DNA from: JAHFUS01 sp035689115
GTDB taxonomy: Bacteria; Actinomycetota; Acidimicrobiia; Acidimicrobiales; GCA-2861595
DNA length: 64,000 nucleotides
Direction of reading: 5' to 3'
Assembly (NCBI GenBank): GCA_035689115.1
Contig: DASSMA010000049.1
Location: 37,345-101,344, forward strand
Numbering within the stretch: the first letter of the stretch is position 1; every line of letters begins with the position of its first letter. Position numbers and translations under genes: made by a program. Shown one piece after another: positions 43,068-50,333 of the stretch. The notes beneath the pieces are model-generated. The model worked only from the letters and a program-made list of their open reading frames with translations. It had not been told where the DNA came from and searched no databases.

Positions 43068-44717
43068 ATGGCCACGCGTGTCGTCGGTCTCGACCTCGGT
43101 AGCTACGCAGTTCGGGCGGTGGAGCTGAGCCTCGACCACGGGGCCGCCACCCTCGAGCGGTTCGCCCAGGTCACATTGCCGCCCGGGGCCGTCCGGGACG
43201 GCGAGGTCGTCGACCCCGCCGCCGTCTCGGCCACCATCCGCCGCCTCTGGACCGAGGGCGGCTTCCGATCCAAGAAGGTGGTCATCGGTGTCGCCAACCA
43301 GCGGGTGATCGTCCGCCTGGCCGACCTGCCGACCATGAACGAGGAGGACCTCCAGGCGTCGCTGCAGTTCGAGGCGCAGGAGCTGATCCCGATCCCCGTC
43401 GAGGACGCCATCCTCGACTTCCAGATCCTCGACGACGTCATCGCCAGCGACAGCGACCCGCGGATGCGCGTGCTGCTCGCCGCCGCCCAGAAGGACATGG
43501 TCGCCACCCACCTCTCGGCCGTCGAGTCGGCCGGCCTCCGGGCCGACGCCGTCGACGTCGAGTCGTTCGCCCTCGTGCGGGCGATGACGTTCGCCGCCAA
43601 CCCCTTCGAGTTCGAGACGGGTGCCGAGGCCATCGTCTGCATCGGCGGTGCGGTGACGAACGTCGTGGTGCACGAGCAGGGCATCCCGCGGTTCGTCCGG
43701 GTGCTGCTCGTCGGCAGCGACGACGTCACCGATGCCATCGCCCGGGAGCTCGACGTGTCCGTCGAGGAGGCCGAGGCCCTGAAGCGCCGGGCCGACATCT
43801 CCTCCACCGACCCCGCGGTGGCCCGTGCCGGCAGCATCGTCCGGGACCGCCTCGCCCCGCTCGTCGAGGAGATCCGCGGCTCGCTCGACTACTACCTCGC
43901 CCAGTCGCAGTCCACGACCATCGAGTGCATCCACGTGACCGGCGGCGGCAGCCGCATGGCCGGCCTCATGGAGCGGCTCCAGTCGCAGCTCGGCGCCCGC
44001 GTCGAGCCGGCCCGCCCGCTGGGTGCCATCGGCGTCGGCCGGAACATCGGGCTCGGCGACCCCGAGCTGGCCGAGATCGAGCCACTGGTCACCGTGCCGT
44101 TGGGGCTGGCGCTGGCCGGCGAAACCCGCAAGGGCATCCGCCGCATCAACCTCGTCCCCCGCGAGGTCGCCGTCGTCCGTGAGCAGCGCCGCCAGCTGAT
44201 GCTGGCAGGGGCCGGCGTCGGCGGTCTCGGTGTCCTGCTGCTCGCCGCATGGGGAGCGCAGGCGGGCCGTGTCGCCTCCGAGCACCGCAGGGCGGTCGCC
44301 AGCGAGCAGCAGGCGGCCGCCCTCCAGCGCCAGGTCGACAGCCTCGCCGATGTAGTGACCCTCGACACCGACCTGGCCCAGCGCAGGGCCCAGGTCGCAT
44401 CGGTGCTGACGAACGACGTGGCGTGGACGCGGCTGTTCAACGAGGTGTCGACCGTCCTGCCGGACGACGTTTGGCTGACCTCCTTCACGGGGGCGCAGGG
44501 CAAGGTCACCTTCTCGGCCAAGGGCTTCGACCAGACGTCGACCGCCCGCTGGCTCCAGCGGGTCGGCGAGCTCAAGTCGCTCTCGGCGCTCTGGGTCTCG
44601 ACGTCGACCAAGTCCGGCGAGGGTGGCGTCTCCACCGTCACGTTCTCGTCGGATGCCAAGCTCACCCCGGCCGCCAACTCCGACCGGGCCTCGAAGTACA
44701 CGGAGGCCGTCCAGTGA
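43068..44717 (+). CDS. pilM: Fused PilM-PilN pilus alignment protein
   Basis: 549 residues. Residues 1-350 are PilM, actin-like, with VVGLDLGSYAVRAVELSLDH, LPTMNEEDLQASLQFEAQEL and the second ATP motif IHVTGGGSRMAGLMERL. From about 354 the sequence is PilN: RRINLVPREVAVVREQRRQ, one membrane helix (LMLAGAGVGGLGVLLLAAW), a coiled coil, and a ferredoxin-like domain with VLPDDVWLTSFTGAQGKVTF. These are normally two proteins joined by the PilN N-terminal peptide in the PilM groove, so the fusion would tether them permanently. The ribosome site GAGGGGGA precedes the ATG. The stop overlaps pilO. Confidence 0.92.
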   Translation: MATRVVGLDLGSYAVRAVELSLDHGAATLERFAQVTLPPGAVRDGEVVDPAAVSATIRRLWTEGGFRSKKVVIGVANQRVIVRLADLPTMNEEDLQASLQFEAQELIPIPVEDAILDFQILDDVIASDSDPRMRVLLAAAQKDMVATHLSAVESAGLRADAVDVESFALVRAMTFAANPFEFETGAEAIVCIGGAVTNVVVHEQGIPRFVRVLLVGSDDVTDAIARELDVSVEEAEALKRRADISSTDPAVARAGSIVRDRLAPLVEEIRGSLDYYLAQSQSTTIECIHVTGGGSRMAGLMERLQSQLGARVEPARPLGAIGVGRNIGLGDPELAEIEPLVTVPLGLALAGETRKGIRRINLVPREVAVVREQRRQLMLAGAGVGGLGVLLLAAWGAQAGRVASEHRRAVASEQQAAALQRQVDSLADVVTLDTDLAQRRAQVASVLTNDVAWTRLFNEVSTVLPDDVWLTSFTGAQGKVTFSAKGFDQTSTARWLQRVGELKSLSALWVSTSTKSGEGGVSTVTFSSDAKLTPAANSDRASKYTEAVQ

Positions 44718-45457
44718 CCCGCCGCAACATGCTCATCGCCGGCGCCGTCGCCGGCGTGCTCACCCTGCTCTGGTACGTCGTGCTGTGGTCGCCCCGCAAG
44801 GTGGAGCTGTCGCACGCCAAGGACAGGGTCGCCAAGGCCGACGCTCTCCGGGAAGAGCTCCAGACCAAGGTCGCCCGGCTGCAGGCGGCGCAGAAGGACG
44901 AGCCGGCCAAGCGGGCCCAGCTGGACGCCCTGCGCACGACCATCCCGGACGACCCGAACCTGGCCGGCTTCATCCTCGACACCAACGACGCGGCGACCAA
45001 GGCCGGCATCGACTTCATCAGCATCGCCCCCACGGCGCCGGCACCGCCGACGCCCGTTCCGGGCGCTCCCGCTGTCGCCGCCCCTGCCGCCACCGCCGCC
45101 ACCGGCGCCCCTGCCGTAAGCGCGGCCGCCCCGGCCGAGGTCAAGATGCAGCTGCAGATCACGGGCGGGTACTTCCAGGTGCTCGACTTCCTCAACCGGA
45201 TCAACGACCTGCCCCGGCTGGTCATCAGTGACGGTCTGACGATCAACGCCGCCCAGGACGCCAAGCTGACGGTCGGGCTCACCGCCCGGATGTTCGTGCG
45301 AGCGGTGCCGCCCGGGTTCGGCAACGTCCCCCTCGCGACCACGCCCACCACGGCGCCGGCGACGGCGAACGCGTCGGCAACCACGCCAGCAGCTCAGCCC
45401 ACGGCTTCGGCGGCGCCGGCCGCTCCCGCCTCGACCACGTCTGGAGGCCGGTCATGA
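44714..45457 (+). CDS. pilO: Pilus alignment protein PilO
   Basis: 247 residues with a GTG start overlapping pilM (GTGA). A membrane helix (about 6-25) is followed by a coiled coil with LREELQTKVARLQAAQKDEP and a ferredoxin-like domain split by an Ala/Pro linker: LDALRTTIPDDPNLAGFILD, then VKMQLQITGGYFQVLDFLNR and LPRLVISDGLTI. The C-terminal 40 residues are low-complexity Ala/Thr/Pro. It pairs with the PilN part upstream to form the inner-membrane alignment complex. Its stop overlaps the next ATG. Confidence 0.9.
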   Translation: MTRRNMLIAGAVAGVLTLLWYVVLWSPRKVELSHAKDRVAKADALREELQTKVARLQAAQKDEPAKRAQLDALRTTIPDDPNLAGFILDTNDAATKAGIDFISIAPTAPAPPTPVPGAPAVAAPAATAATGAPAVSAAAPAEVKMQLQITGGYFQVLDFLNRINDLPRLVISDGLTINAAQDAKLTVGLTARMFVRAVPPGFGNVPLATTPTTAPATANASATTPAAQPTASAAPAAPASTTSGGRS

Positions 45458-46116
45458 CCGCAACTTCCCAGGCCGCCAACCCCAACCGTCGCGCCATGAT
45501 GATCGGCGGCGTGGGGCTCGGTCTCCTCGTCGCCTTCTTCGTCGTCACCAAGGTGCTCGGCGGCGGTGGCGGCAGCAGCAAGGGCGCCAGCACGGGCCAG
45601 CTGTCGGCTCCCAGTGCCGTCGCCGTGCCGACGACGAAGGCTCCGGCGGCGGCCGCCCCGGCCGCCCCGGCTGCTCCCGCCCCGGTCGAGACGTTCCAGG
45701 TGTTCAACACCAAGAACCCGTTCCAGCCGCTGCGCACGGCGGCGCCGCCGACGGCCGCCGCCGCCCCCCGCAGCACGGTGGCGGCGCCGGCGGCGGCCGC
45801 AGCGACCCCCGCCCCGCTGGCCGCGCCGGTCGCTGCGGCGCCCGTACCGACGGCCACGGCCGCCCCGACGGCCACCGCCGCCCCGACGGCCACCGCCGCG
45901 CCGACGATCCGTGTGGCCCTGCTGGACGTCTTCATGGACGGTGGCCGGCTGGTCGCCAATGTCCGGGTCACCGACACCATCTCCAAGGTGGGTGCGGGCG
46001 ACACCTTCGCCAGCAGCTTCAAGGTCGTGTCCCTCGACGCGGCCACCAAGTGCGGGTCCTTCATGTACGTCGAGGACCAGTTCCAGCTGTGCAAGGGCGA
46101 GGAGGCCCTCAAGTAG
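45454..46116 (+). CDS. Membrane-anchored pilus protein in the PilP position
   Basis: 220 residues, ATG overlapping pilO. One membrane helix (about 16-33), then Ala/Pro/Thr-rich linkers containing three APTATA units (DNA about 45850-45900) that surround VFNTKNPFQPL. A compact C-terminal domain (about 150-220) has IRVALLDVFMDGGRLVANVR and two cysteines (KCGSF and LCKGE). Position and NPF motif recall PilP, but there is no lipobox and no outer membrane secretin nearby, as expected for a monoderm. Role in pilus assembly is inferred from context. Confidence 0.7.
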   Translation: MTATSQAANPNRRAMMIGGVGLGLLVAFFVVTKVLGGGGGSSKGASTGQLSAPSAVAVPTTKAPAAAAPAAPAAPAPVETFQVFNTKNPFQPLRTAAPPTAAAAPRSTVAAPAAAAATPAPLAAPVAAAPVPTATAAPTATAAPTATAAPTIRVALLDVFMDGGRLVANVRVTDTISKVGAGDTFASSFKVVSLDAATKCGSFMYVEDQFQLCKGEEALK

Positions 46117-46140
46117 GCCTGCGCCCTCTGTGACGCAGTG

Positions 46141-46173
46141 GGACGGGCGGCCGGCTATGCCGGCCGCCCGTCC
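46141..46173 (+). terminator. Strong hairpin ending the pilus locus
   Basis: A perfect 15-bp stem (GGACGGGCGGCCGGC) with a 3-base TAT loop, 24 bases after the last pilus gene. The next -10 box follows 3 bases later, so it separates the two transcription units. Confidence 0.8.
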
Positions 46174-46176
46174 GCG

Positions 46177-46182
46177 TACCAT
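46177..46182 (+). promoter_or_regulatory. -10 box TACCAT before the aroK leader frame
   Basis: TACCAT ends 7 bases before a GTG at 46190 that opens a 10-codon frame. The spacing matches the other leaderless starts in the window. Confidence 0.45.
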
Positions 46183-46189
46183 GTCCGCC

Positions 46190-46222
46190 GTGCCGTCCCA
46201 GCAACGACCCGGTCCGTCTTGA
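46190..46222 (+). CDS. Possible 10-codon leader peptide coupled to aroK
   Basis: GTG, then codons for PSQQRPGPS, then TGA. The TGA overlaps the aroK TTG start as TTGA, the arrangement expected for termination-reinitiation. aroK itself has no ribosome site. The peptide holds no run of aromatic codons, so it is a coupling device rather than a classical attenuator if it is translated at all. Confidence 0.4.
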   Translation: MPSQQRPGPS

Positions 46223-46725
46223 CCAGGAGGATCCTCCTCGTCGGCATGATGGGGTCCGGGAAGTCCACGGTCGGCCGGGCCCTCGCCCGGCGGCTCGGGT
46301 ACCCCTACCTCGACAGCGACGAGCAGGTCATCCGCCGCACCGGCCTCACGGTGCCCGAACTGTTCGCCGAGCGCGGTGAGTCGGCATTCCGGGCCGAGGA
46401 GAAGCGGGCCCTGGCCGAGGCCGTCACCAGCGACGGCCCGGTGGTGGTCTCCGTCGCCGGCGGCGCCGTGCTCGACCCCGACAACCGCCACCGTCTCCAC
46501 CAGGGGGGCACCGTGGTGTGGCTGCGGGCCGGCCTGCCCACGCTCACCGCCCGAGTCGGCACCGGCGAGGGGCGACCTCTGCTCGGCGAGCACCCCGCCG
46601 CCGCCATGGCCCTCCTCTACGCCCGCCGGCGACCCCTGTACGCAGCACTCGCCGACGTCGTCGTCGACGTCGATCACCGCACACCGCAGCAGGTCGTGGA
46701 GAAGATCCTGCAAGCCGTCCGATGA
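46219..46725 (+). CDS. aroK: Shikimate kinase
   Basis: 168 residues with a TTG start, the only good in-frame start before RRILLVGMMGSGKSTVGRAL (Walker A). It phosphorylates shikimate with ATP. The shikimate-binding Asp in YLDSDEQV, the Arg of ERGESAFRAEEKRAL, and SVAGGAVL in place of the usual Gly-rich GGG stretch are seen. The lid arginine lies in GEGRPLLGEH. It opens the aroK-aroB-aroQ group; its stop overlaps aroB (ATGA). aroC is not in the window. Confidence 0.95.
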   Translation: MTRRILLVGMMGSGKSTVGRALARRLGYPYLDSDEQVIRRTGLTVPELFAERGESAFRAEEKRALAEAVTSDGPVVVSVAGGAVLDPDNRHRLHQGGTVVWLRAGLPTLTARVGTGEGRPLLGEHPAAAMALLYARRRPLYAALADVVVDVDHRTPQQVVEKILQAVR

Positions 46726-47750
46726 TCCGGGTCCCGGTCCCCCTCGGGGACCGCTCCTACGACGTCGTGGTGGGGCCCGGCGCCAGCCGACTGCTGGCCG
46801 ACGTCGTGCCGGCCGGGGTCCGGCGGGCTGTGGTCGTGACCCAGGACGGCATCCCCGCCGACGTCGATCCGGGCGTCGAGTTCGACACGGTGGCCATCGA
46901 GCCGGGCGAGGCGGCCAAGACGCTCTCCACCGTCGAGGAGCTGTGCCGGCACTTCGCGCGCTCCGGGCTCAGCCGGCGCGACGTGGTCGTCGCTCTCGGA
47001 GGGGGCGTCGTCACCGACGCCGCCGGGTTCGCCGCCGCCGTGTACCACCGCGGCGTGGCGGTGGTGCACGTTCCCACCACCCTGCTCGGCCAGGTCGATG
47101 CGGCCGTCGGCGGCAAGACCGGCGTGAACCTGCCCGAGGGGAAGAACCTGGTCGGCGCCTTCTGGCAACCTTGCGCCGTGCTGTGCGACACCGACCTGCT
47201 GGCCACCCTCCCGGAGCGGGAGTACCGCAGCGGGTGCGGCGAGATGGCCAAGTACCACTTCCTCGGGCGACCCGGCGAGGACCTCGAAACCCTGGCGCTG
47301 CCCGAGCGGGTGGCCCGCTGCGTCGAGATCAAGGCCGGCTTCGTGGCCGGCGACGAGCGGGAGCTGGGCGGGACCGCCGGCCGGCGCTCGCGCGCCTGCC
47401 TCAACTACGGCCACACGCTCGCCCATGCCCTCGAGACGGCGGGCTCCTACGACCTCCGCCACGGCGAGGCGGTGGCCATCGGCCTGGTCTTCGCCGCCCG
47501 CCTGGGCGCCCGCCTCGGCCGTATCGACGACGACAGGGTCGCCTACCACGACCGCGTGGTGGGGTCCTACGGTCTGCCGCGGTCCCTACCGGCCGGTTCC
47601 GACCCGGACGCCCTCGTGGCGCTCATGGCCCGGGACAAGAAGGCGCACGGCTCGCTGTCGTTCGTCCTCGACGGGCCCGAGGGCGTGGAGCCGGTCGACG
47701 GCGTCCAGGCCGACGACGTGCGGGCGGTGCTGAAGGAGCTGGAGCAATGA
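46722..47750 (+). CDS. aroB: 3-dehydroquinate synthase
   Basis: 342 residues. It turns DAHP into 3-dehydroquinate using NAD and a divalent metal. Motifs: LGGGVVTDAAGFAAAVYHRG for NAD, VPTTLLGQVDAAVGGKTGVN, GKNLVGAFWQP, the metal ligands in GCGEMAKY and LNYGHTLAHALE, and RHGEAVAIG. The ATG overlaps the aroK stop and the stop overlaps aroQ, so the three genes are coupled. Confidence 0.97.
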   Translation: MIRVPVPLGDRSYDVVVGPGASRLLADVVPAGVRRAVVVTQDGIPADVDPGVEFDTVAIEPGEAAKTLSTVEELCRHFARSGLSRRDVVVALGGGVVTDAAGFAAAVYHRGVAVVHVPTTLLGQVDAAVGGKTGVNLPEGKNLVGAFWQPCAVLCDTDLLATLPEREYRSGCGEMAKYHFLGRPGEDLETLALPERVARCVEIKAGFVAGDERELGGTAGRRSRACLNYGHTLAHALETAGSYDLRHGEAVAIGLVFAARLGARLGRIDDDRVAYHDRVVGSYGLPRSLPAGSDPDALVALMARDKKAHGSLSFVLDGPEGVEPVDGVQADDVRAVLKELEQ

Positions 47751-48199
47751 GCGGTCCGCGGGTTTTGCTCCTGAACGGGCCCAACCTGAACCTGCTCGGG
47801 GACCGGGAGCCGGAGATCTACGGCACCGCCACCCTCGAGCAGCACGTGGCCGCCGCCCGCAGCGTCGCCGAGGAGCAGGGCATCTTCCTCGACCACGCCC
47901 AGTCGAACCACGAGGCGGTGCTGGTGGAGGCCATCCACGGCGCCAGGGGCCGGTGCCGGGCGATCGTCATAAACGCCGGCGCCTTCACCCACTACGCCTG
48001 GTCGATCGCCGACGCCCTCGGCACCTTCGACGGCGTGGTGATCGAGCTGCACCTGTCGAACCCGAACGCCCGCGAGGCATGGCGCCACACCTCGGTGATC
48101 GCGCCGGTGGCCGACGGCACCATCGCCGGCTTCGGAGGGCTGGGGTACGAGCTGGCCATCCTGGCGGTGGCCGAGATGCTGAAGGAGCGGAACCAGTGA
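47747..48199 (+). CDS. aroQ: Type II 3-dehydroquinate dehydratase
   Basis: 150 residues. It removes water from 3-dehydroquinate to give 3-dehydroshikimate. The N-terminus VLLLNGPNLNLLGDREPEIYG carries the catalytic Tyr in the flexible lid; INAGAFTHYAWSIADAL and the His of VIELHLSN are typical, and RHTSVIAPVADGTIAGFG closes the site. The type II form is a dodecamer in other bacteria. It overlaps both neighbours by 4 bases. Confidence 0.97.
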   Translation: MSGPRVLLLNGPNLNLLGDREPEIYGTATLEQHVAAARSVAEEQGIFLDHAQSNHEAVLVEAIHGARGRCRAIVINAGAFTHYAWSIADALGTFDGVVIELHLSNPNAREAWRHTSVIAPVADGTIAGFGGLGYELAILAVAEMLKERNQ

Positions 48200-49305
48200 C
48201 CGACACTCTTCCCCCCATGGACGTCGCCGGCCGCCTGCCCAGGCTGCGGGCCCGGATGGCCGAGCAGGACTGCGAGGCACTGCTCGTCACCACCCTCGCC
48301 AACGTCCGCTACCTCACCGGCTTCAGCGGGTCGGCCGCCCTGCTGCTGGTGCTGCCCGACGAGCTGGTGCTGAGCACTGACGGCCGCTACCAGTTCCAGT
48401 CGGCCGAGCAGCTGGCCGCGGCCGGGGTGGACGCGCGGATCGAGATCGGGAACCTGCCGGCCCAGAAGGTGGCCATGGGCGCCGCGGCATCCGGATTGGC
48501 GCGCCTCGGCCTCGAAGCGGCGAACGTCACCTGGGCCAAGAAGCGCACCTTCGCGTCGGGCTGGTTCCCCGAGGCCGAGCTGGTGCCCACCGAGGGCCTC
48601 GTCGAAGGGCTGCGCCGGGTGAAGGACGACGGCGAGGTCGCGCGCGTGGCCGCCGCCGCCGCCATCGCCGACACCGCGCTGGAGGTCGTGAAGCCACTGC
48701 TCCGCGAGGGTGTCACCGAGGCCGACTTCGCCCTGGCCCTCGACCACGAGATGCGCCGGCTGGGTGCCACCTCCACGTCGTTCGACACCATCGTGGCGTC
48801 CGGGCCCAACGGCGCCAAGCCCCACGCCCGACCGTCGAGCCGGCGCGTCGAGCCCGGCGAGCTGGTGGTCCTCGACTTCGGGGCGGTCGTGGACGGCTAC
48901 TGCTCCGACATGACCCGCACGGTGTGCGTGGGCGAGCCCCGGTCGGTCACCCTCGCCCGCATGGTGGAGGTCGTCGCCGACAGCCAGCGGGCCGGCGTGG
49001 AGGCGGTGCGGGCCGGCCGTTCGGCCGCCGAGGTCGACAAGGTGTGCCGGGACGTCATCGCCGATGCCGGTTGGGGTGACGCCTTCCTCCATTCCACCGG
49101 CCACGGCGTGGGCCTCGACATCCACGAGGCGCCGGCGGTGGCGGCCACCTCCGACGACACGCTGGAGGCCGGGTACGTGGTCACCGTCGAGCCCGGGGTG
49201 TACCTGGCCGACCACGGCGGTGTGCGCATCGAGGACACCGTCGTGGTCACCGAGGACGGGTGCCGGACGCTCACCCTCGCGCCCAAGGAACTGGTCATCG
49301 CCTGA
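48196..49305 (+). CDS. pepP: M24 family Xaa-Pro aminopeptidase
   Basis: 369 residues with a GTG start overlapping aroQ. An N-terminal creatinase-like domain (LLVTTLANVRYLTGFSGSAA) precedes the pita-bread catalytic domain. Metal ligands: the two Asp in LDFGAVVDGYCSDMTRT, His in GHGVGLDIHEAP, Glu in VVTVEPGVYL and Glu in GVRIEDTVVV. It removes N-terminal residues before proline. Position directly upstream of efp, whose product serves polyproline translation, is conserved in actinobacteria. Confidence 0.94.
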   Translation: MTDTLPPMDVAGRLPRLRARMAEQDCEALLVTTLANVRYLTGFSGSAALLLVLPDELVLSTDGRYQFQSAEQLAAAGVDARIEIGNLPAQKVAMGAAASGLARLGLEAANVTWAKKRTFASGWFPEAELVPTEGLVEGLRRVKDDGEVARVAAAAAIADTALEVVKPLLREGVTEADFALALDHEMRRLGATSTSFDTIVASGPNGAKPHARPSSRRVEPGELVVLDFGAVVDGYCSDMTRTVCVGEPRSVTLARMVEVVADSQRAGVEAVRAGRSAAEVDKVCRDVIADAGWGDAFLHSTGHGVGLDIHEAPAVAATSDDTLEAGYVVTVEPGVYLADHGGVRIEDTVVVTEDGCRTLTLAPKELVIA

Positions 49306-49334
49306 CGAACTCTTCGGCGGCGGGGCGTTGCCCG

Positions 49335-49340
49335 TAGGAT
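49335..49340 (+). promoter_or_regulatory. -10 box TAGGAT before efp
   Basis: TAGGAT ends 9 bases before the efp ATG, with no ribosome site between, giving efp its own probable leaderless start behind pepP. Confidence 0.5.
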
Positions 49341-49349
49341 GGGCGCCCC

Positions 49350-49916
49350 ATGGTTGCCGTCTCCACCAACGACCTGCGCAACGGCATGACCCTCAACCTG
49401 CCGGAGGGCCTGTTCGCCGTCGTCGAGTTCCAGCACGTCAAGCCGGGCAAGGGCGGCGCCTTCGTCCGCACCAAGCTCAAGAACGTGCGCACGGGCGCCG
49501 TCGTCGACCGCACCTACCGGGCCGACGAGAAGCTCGACCAGGCGATGGTCGAGAAGAAGGAGATGCAGTACCTGTACCGCGACGGCGAGCAGTTCGTGTT
49601 CATGGACAACGTTTCCTACGACCAGCTGCACATCGACGCCGGATCGCTGGCCGGTGCCGAGCGCTACCTCAAGGAGGGCGACTCGGCGATCCTCCAGATG
49701 TACGGCACCGAGATCGTCGGCGTCGACCTGCCGGCCGCCGTCGAGCTCACCATCCTCACCACCGAGCCCGGCGTCCAGGGCGACCGGGTGTCGGGCGCCC
49801 GGAAGCCGGCCACCCTCGAGACGGGGCTGGTCGTCAGCGTCCCGCTGTTCGTCAACGAGGGCGACCGGGTGCGGGTGGACACCCGCACCGGCGAGTACCT
49901 GACGCGCGCCAACTGA
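49350..49916 (+). CDS. efp: Translation elongation factor P
   Basis: 188 residues, the standard three-domain length. EF-P binds between P and E sites and rescues ribosomes stalled at proline runs. The tip loop reads QHVKPGKGGAFVRTKLKN with Lys34, the residue that other bacteria may modify. The signature region KEGDSAILQMYGTEIVGVDL and the end GDRVRVDTRTGEYLTRAN are canonical. No modification enzyme gene is seen nearby. Confidence 0.97.
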   Translation: MVAVSTNDLRNGMTLNLPEGLFAVVEFQHVKPGKGGAFVRTKLKNVRTGAVVDRTYRADEKLDQAMVEKKEMQYLYRDGEQFVFMDNVSYDQLHIDAGSLAGAERYLKEGDSAILQMYGTEIVGVDLPAAVELTILTTEPGVQGDRVSGARKPATLETGLVVSVPLFVNEGDRVRVDTRTGEYLTRAN

Positions 49917-49934
49917 CGTGTCCCAGCGGCGGCC

Positions 49935-50333
49935 GTGAGCGTCGGGTCCCGCCGGGAGAGCAGGGAGCGGGCGCTGTCGCTCCTGTACGAGGCGGAGGTC
50001 AAGGAGATGGCGCCGGCCGACGTGGTGGCCGAGCAGCCGATGGCGCCCGACCCCTTCGTGGCCGACCTGGTGATCGGTGTGGGCACGCACCAGGACCGCA
50101 TCGACGGGCTCATCAGTGCCTACGCCGTCGACTGGGCCCTCGACCGCATGCCTGCCGTCGACCGGAACCTCCTGCGGCTCGCTGTCTACGAGCTGCTCGA
50201 GCGGCCCGACGTCCCCCTCGGCGCGGTGATCTCCGAGGCGGTCGAGCTGGCCAAGCGGTACTCCACCGACGAGTCGGGCCGTTTCGTCAACGGCGTCCTC
50301 TCCAGTGTCGCCGCCGAGGTGCGCCCTGGCTGA
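49935..50333 (+). CDS. nusB: Transcription antitermination factor NusB
   Basis: 132 residues with a GTG start. All-helical fold with RRESRERALSLLYEAEVK at the N-terminus and the RNA-binding face ALDRMPAVDRNLLRLAVYEL, then VPLGAVISEAVELAKRYSTD and RFVNGVLSSVAAE. It binds boxA of rRNA leaders with NusE. It lies 18 bases after efp. The last 29 bases overlap the start of the next gene in another frame. Confidence 0.95.
   Translation: MSVGSRRESRERALSLLYEAEVKEMAPADVVAEQPMAPDPFVADLVIGVGTHQDRIDGLISAYAVDWALDRMPAVDRNLLRLAVYELLERPDVPLGAVISEAVELAKRYSTDESGRFVNGVLSSVAAEVRPG

Noticed and set aside
42960..43100. Short frame starting MARTGVPRTF before pilM
   Set aside because: No ribosome site, runs into the start of pilM in another frame, and has no recognisable features.
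45840..45910. Repeated GCCCCGACGGCCACC units as a DNA repeat element
   Set aside because: They encode the APTATA linker of a pilus protein in frame, so a protein low-complexity explanation is sufficient.
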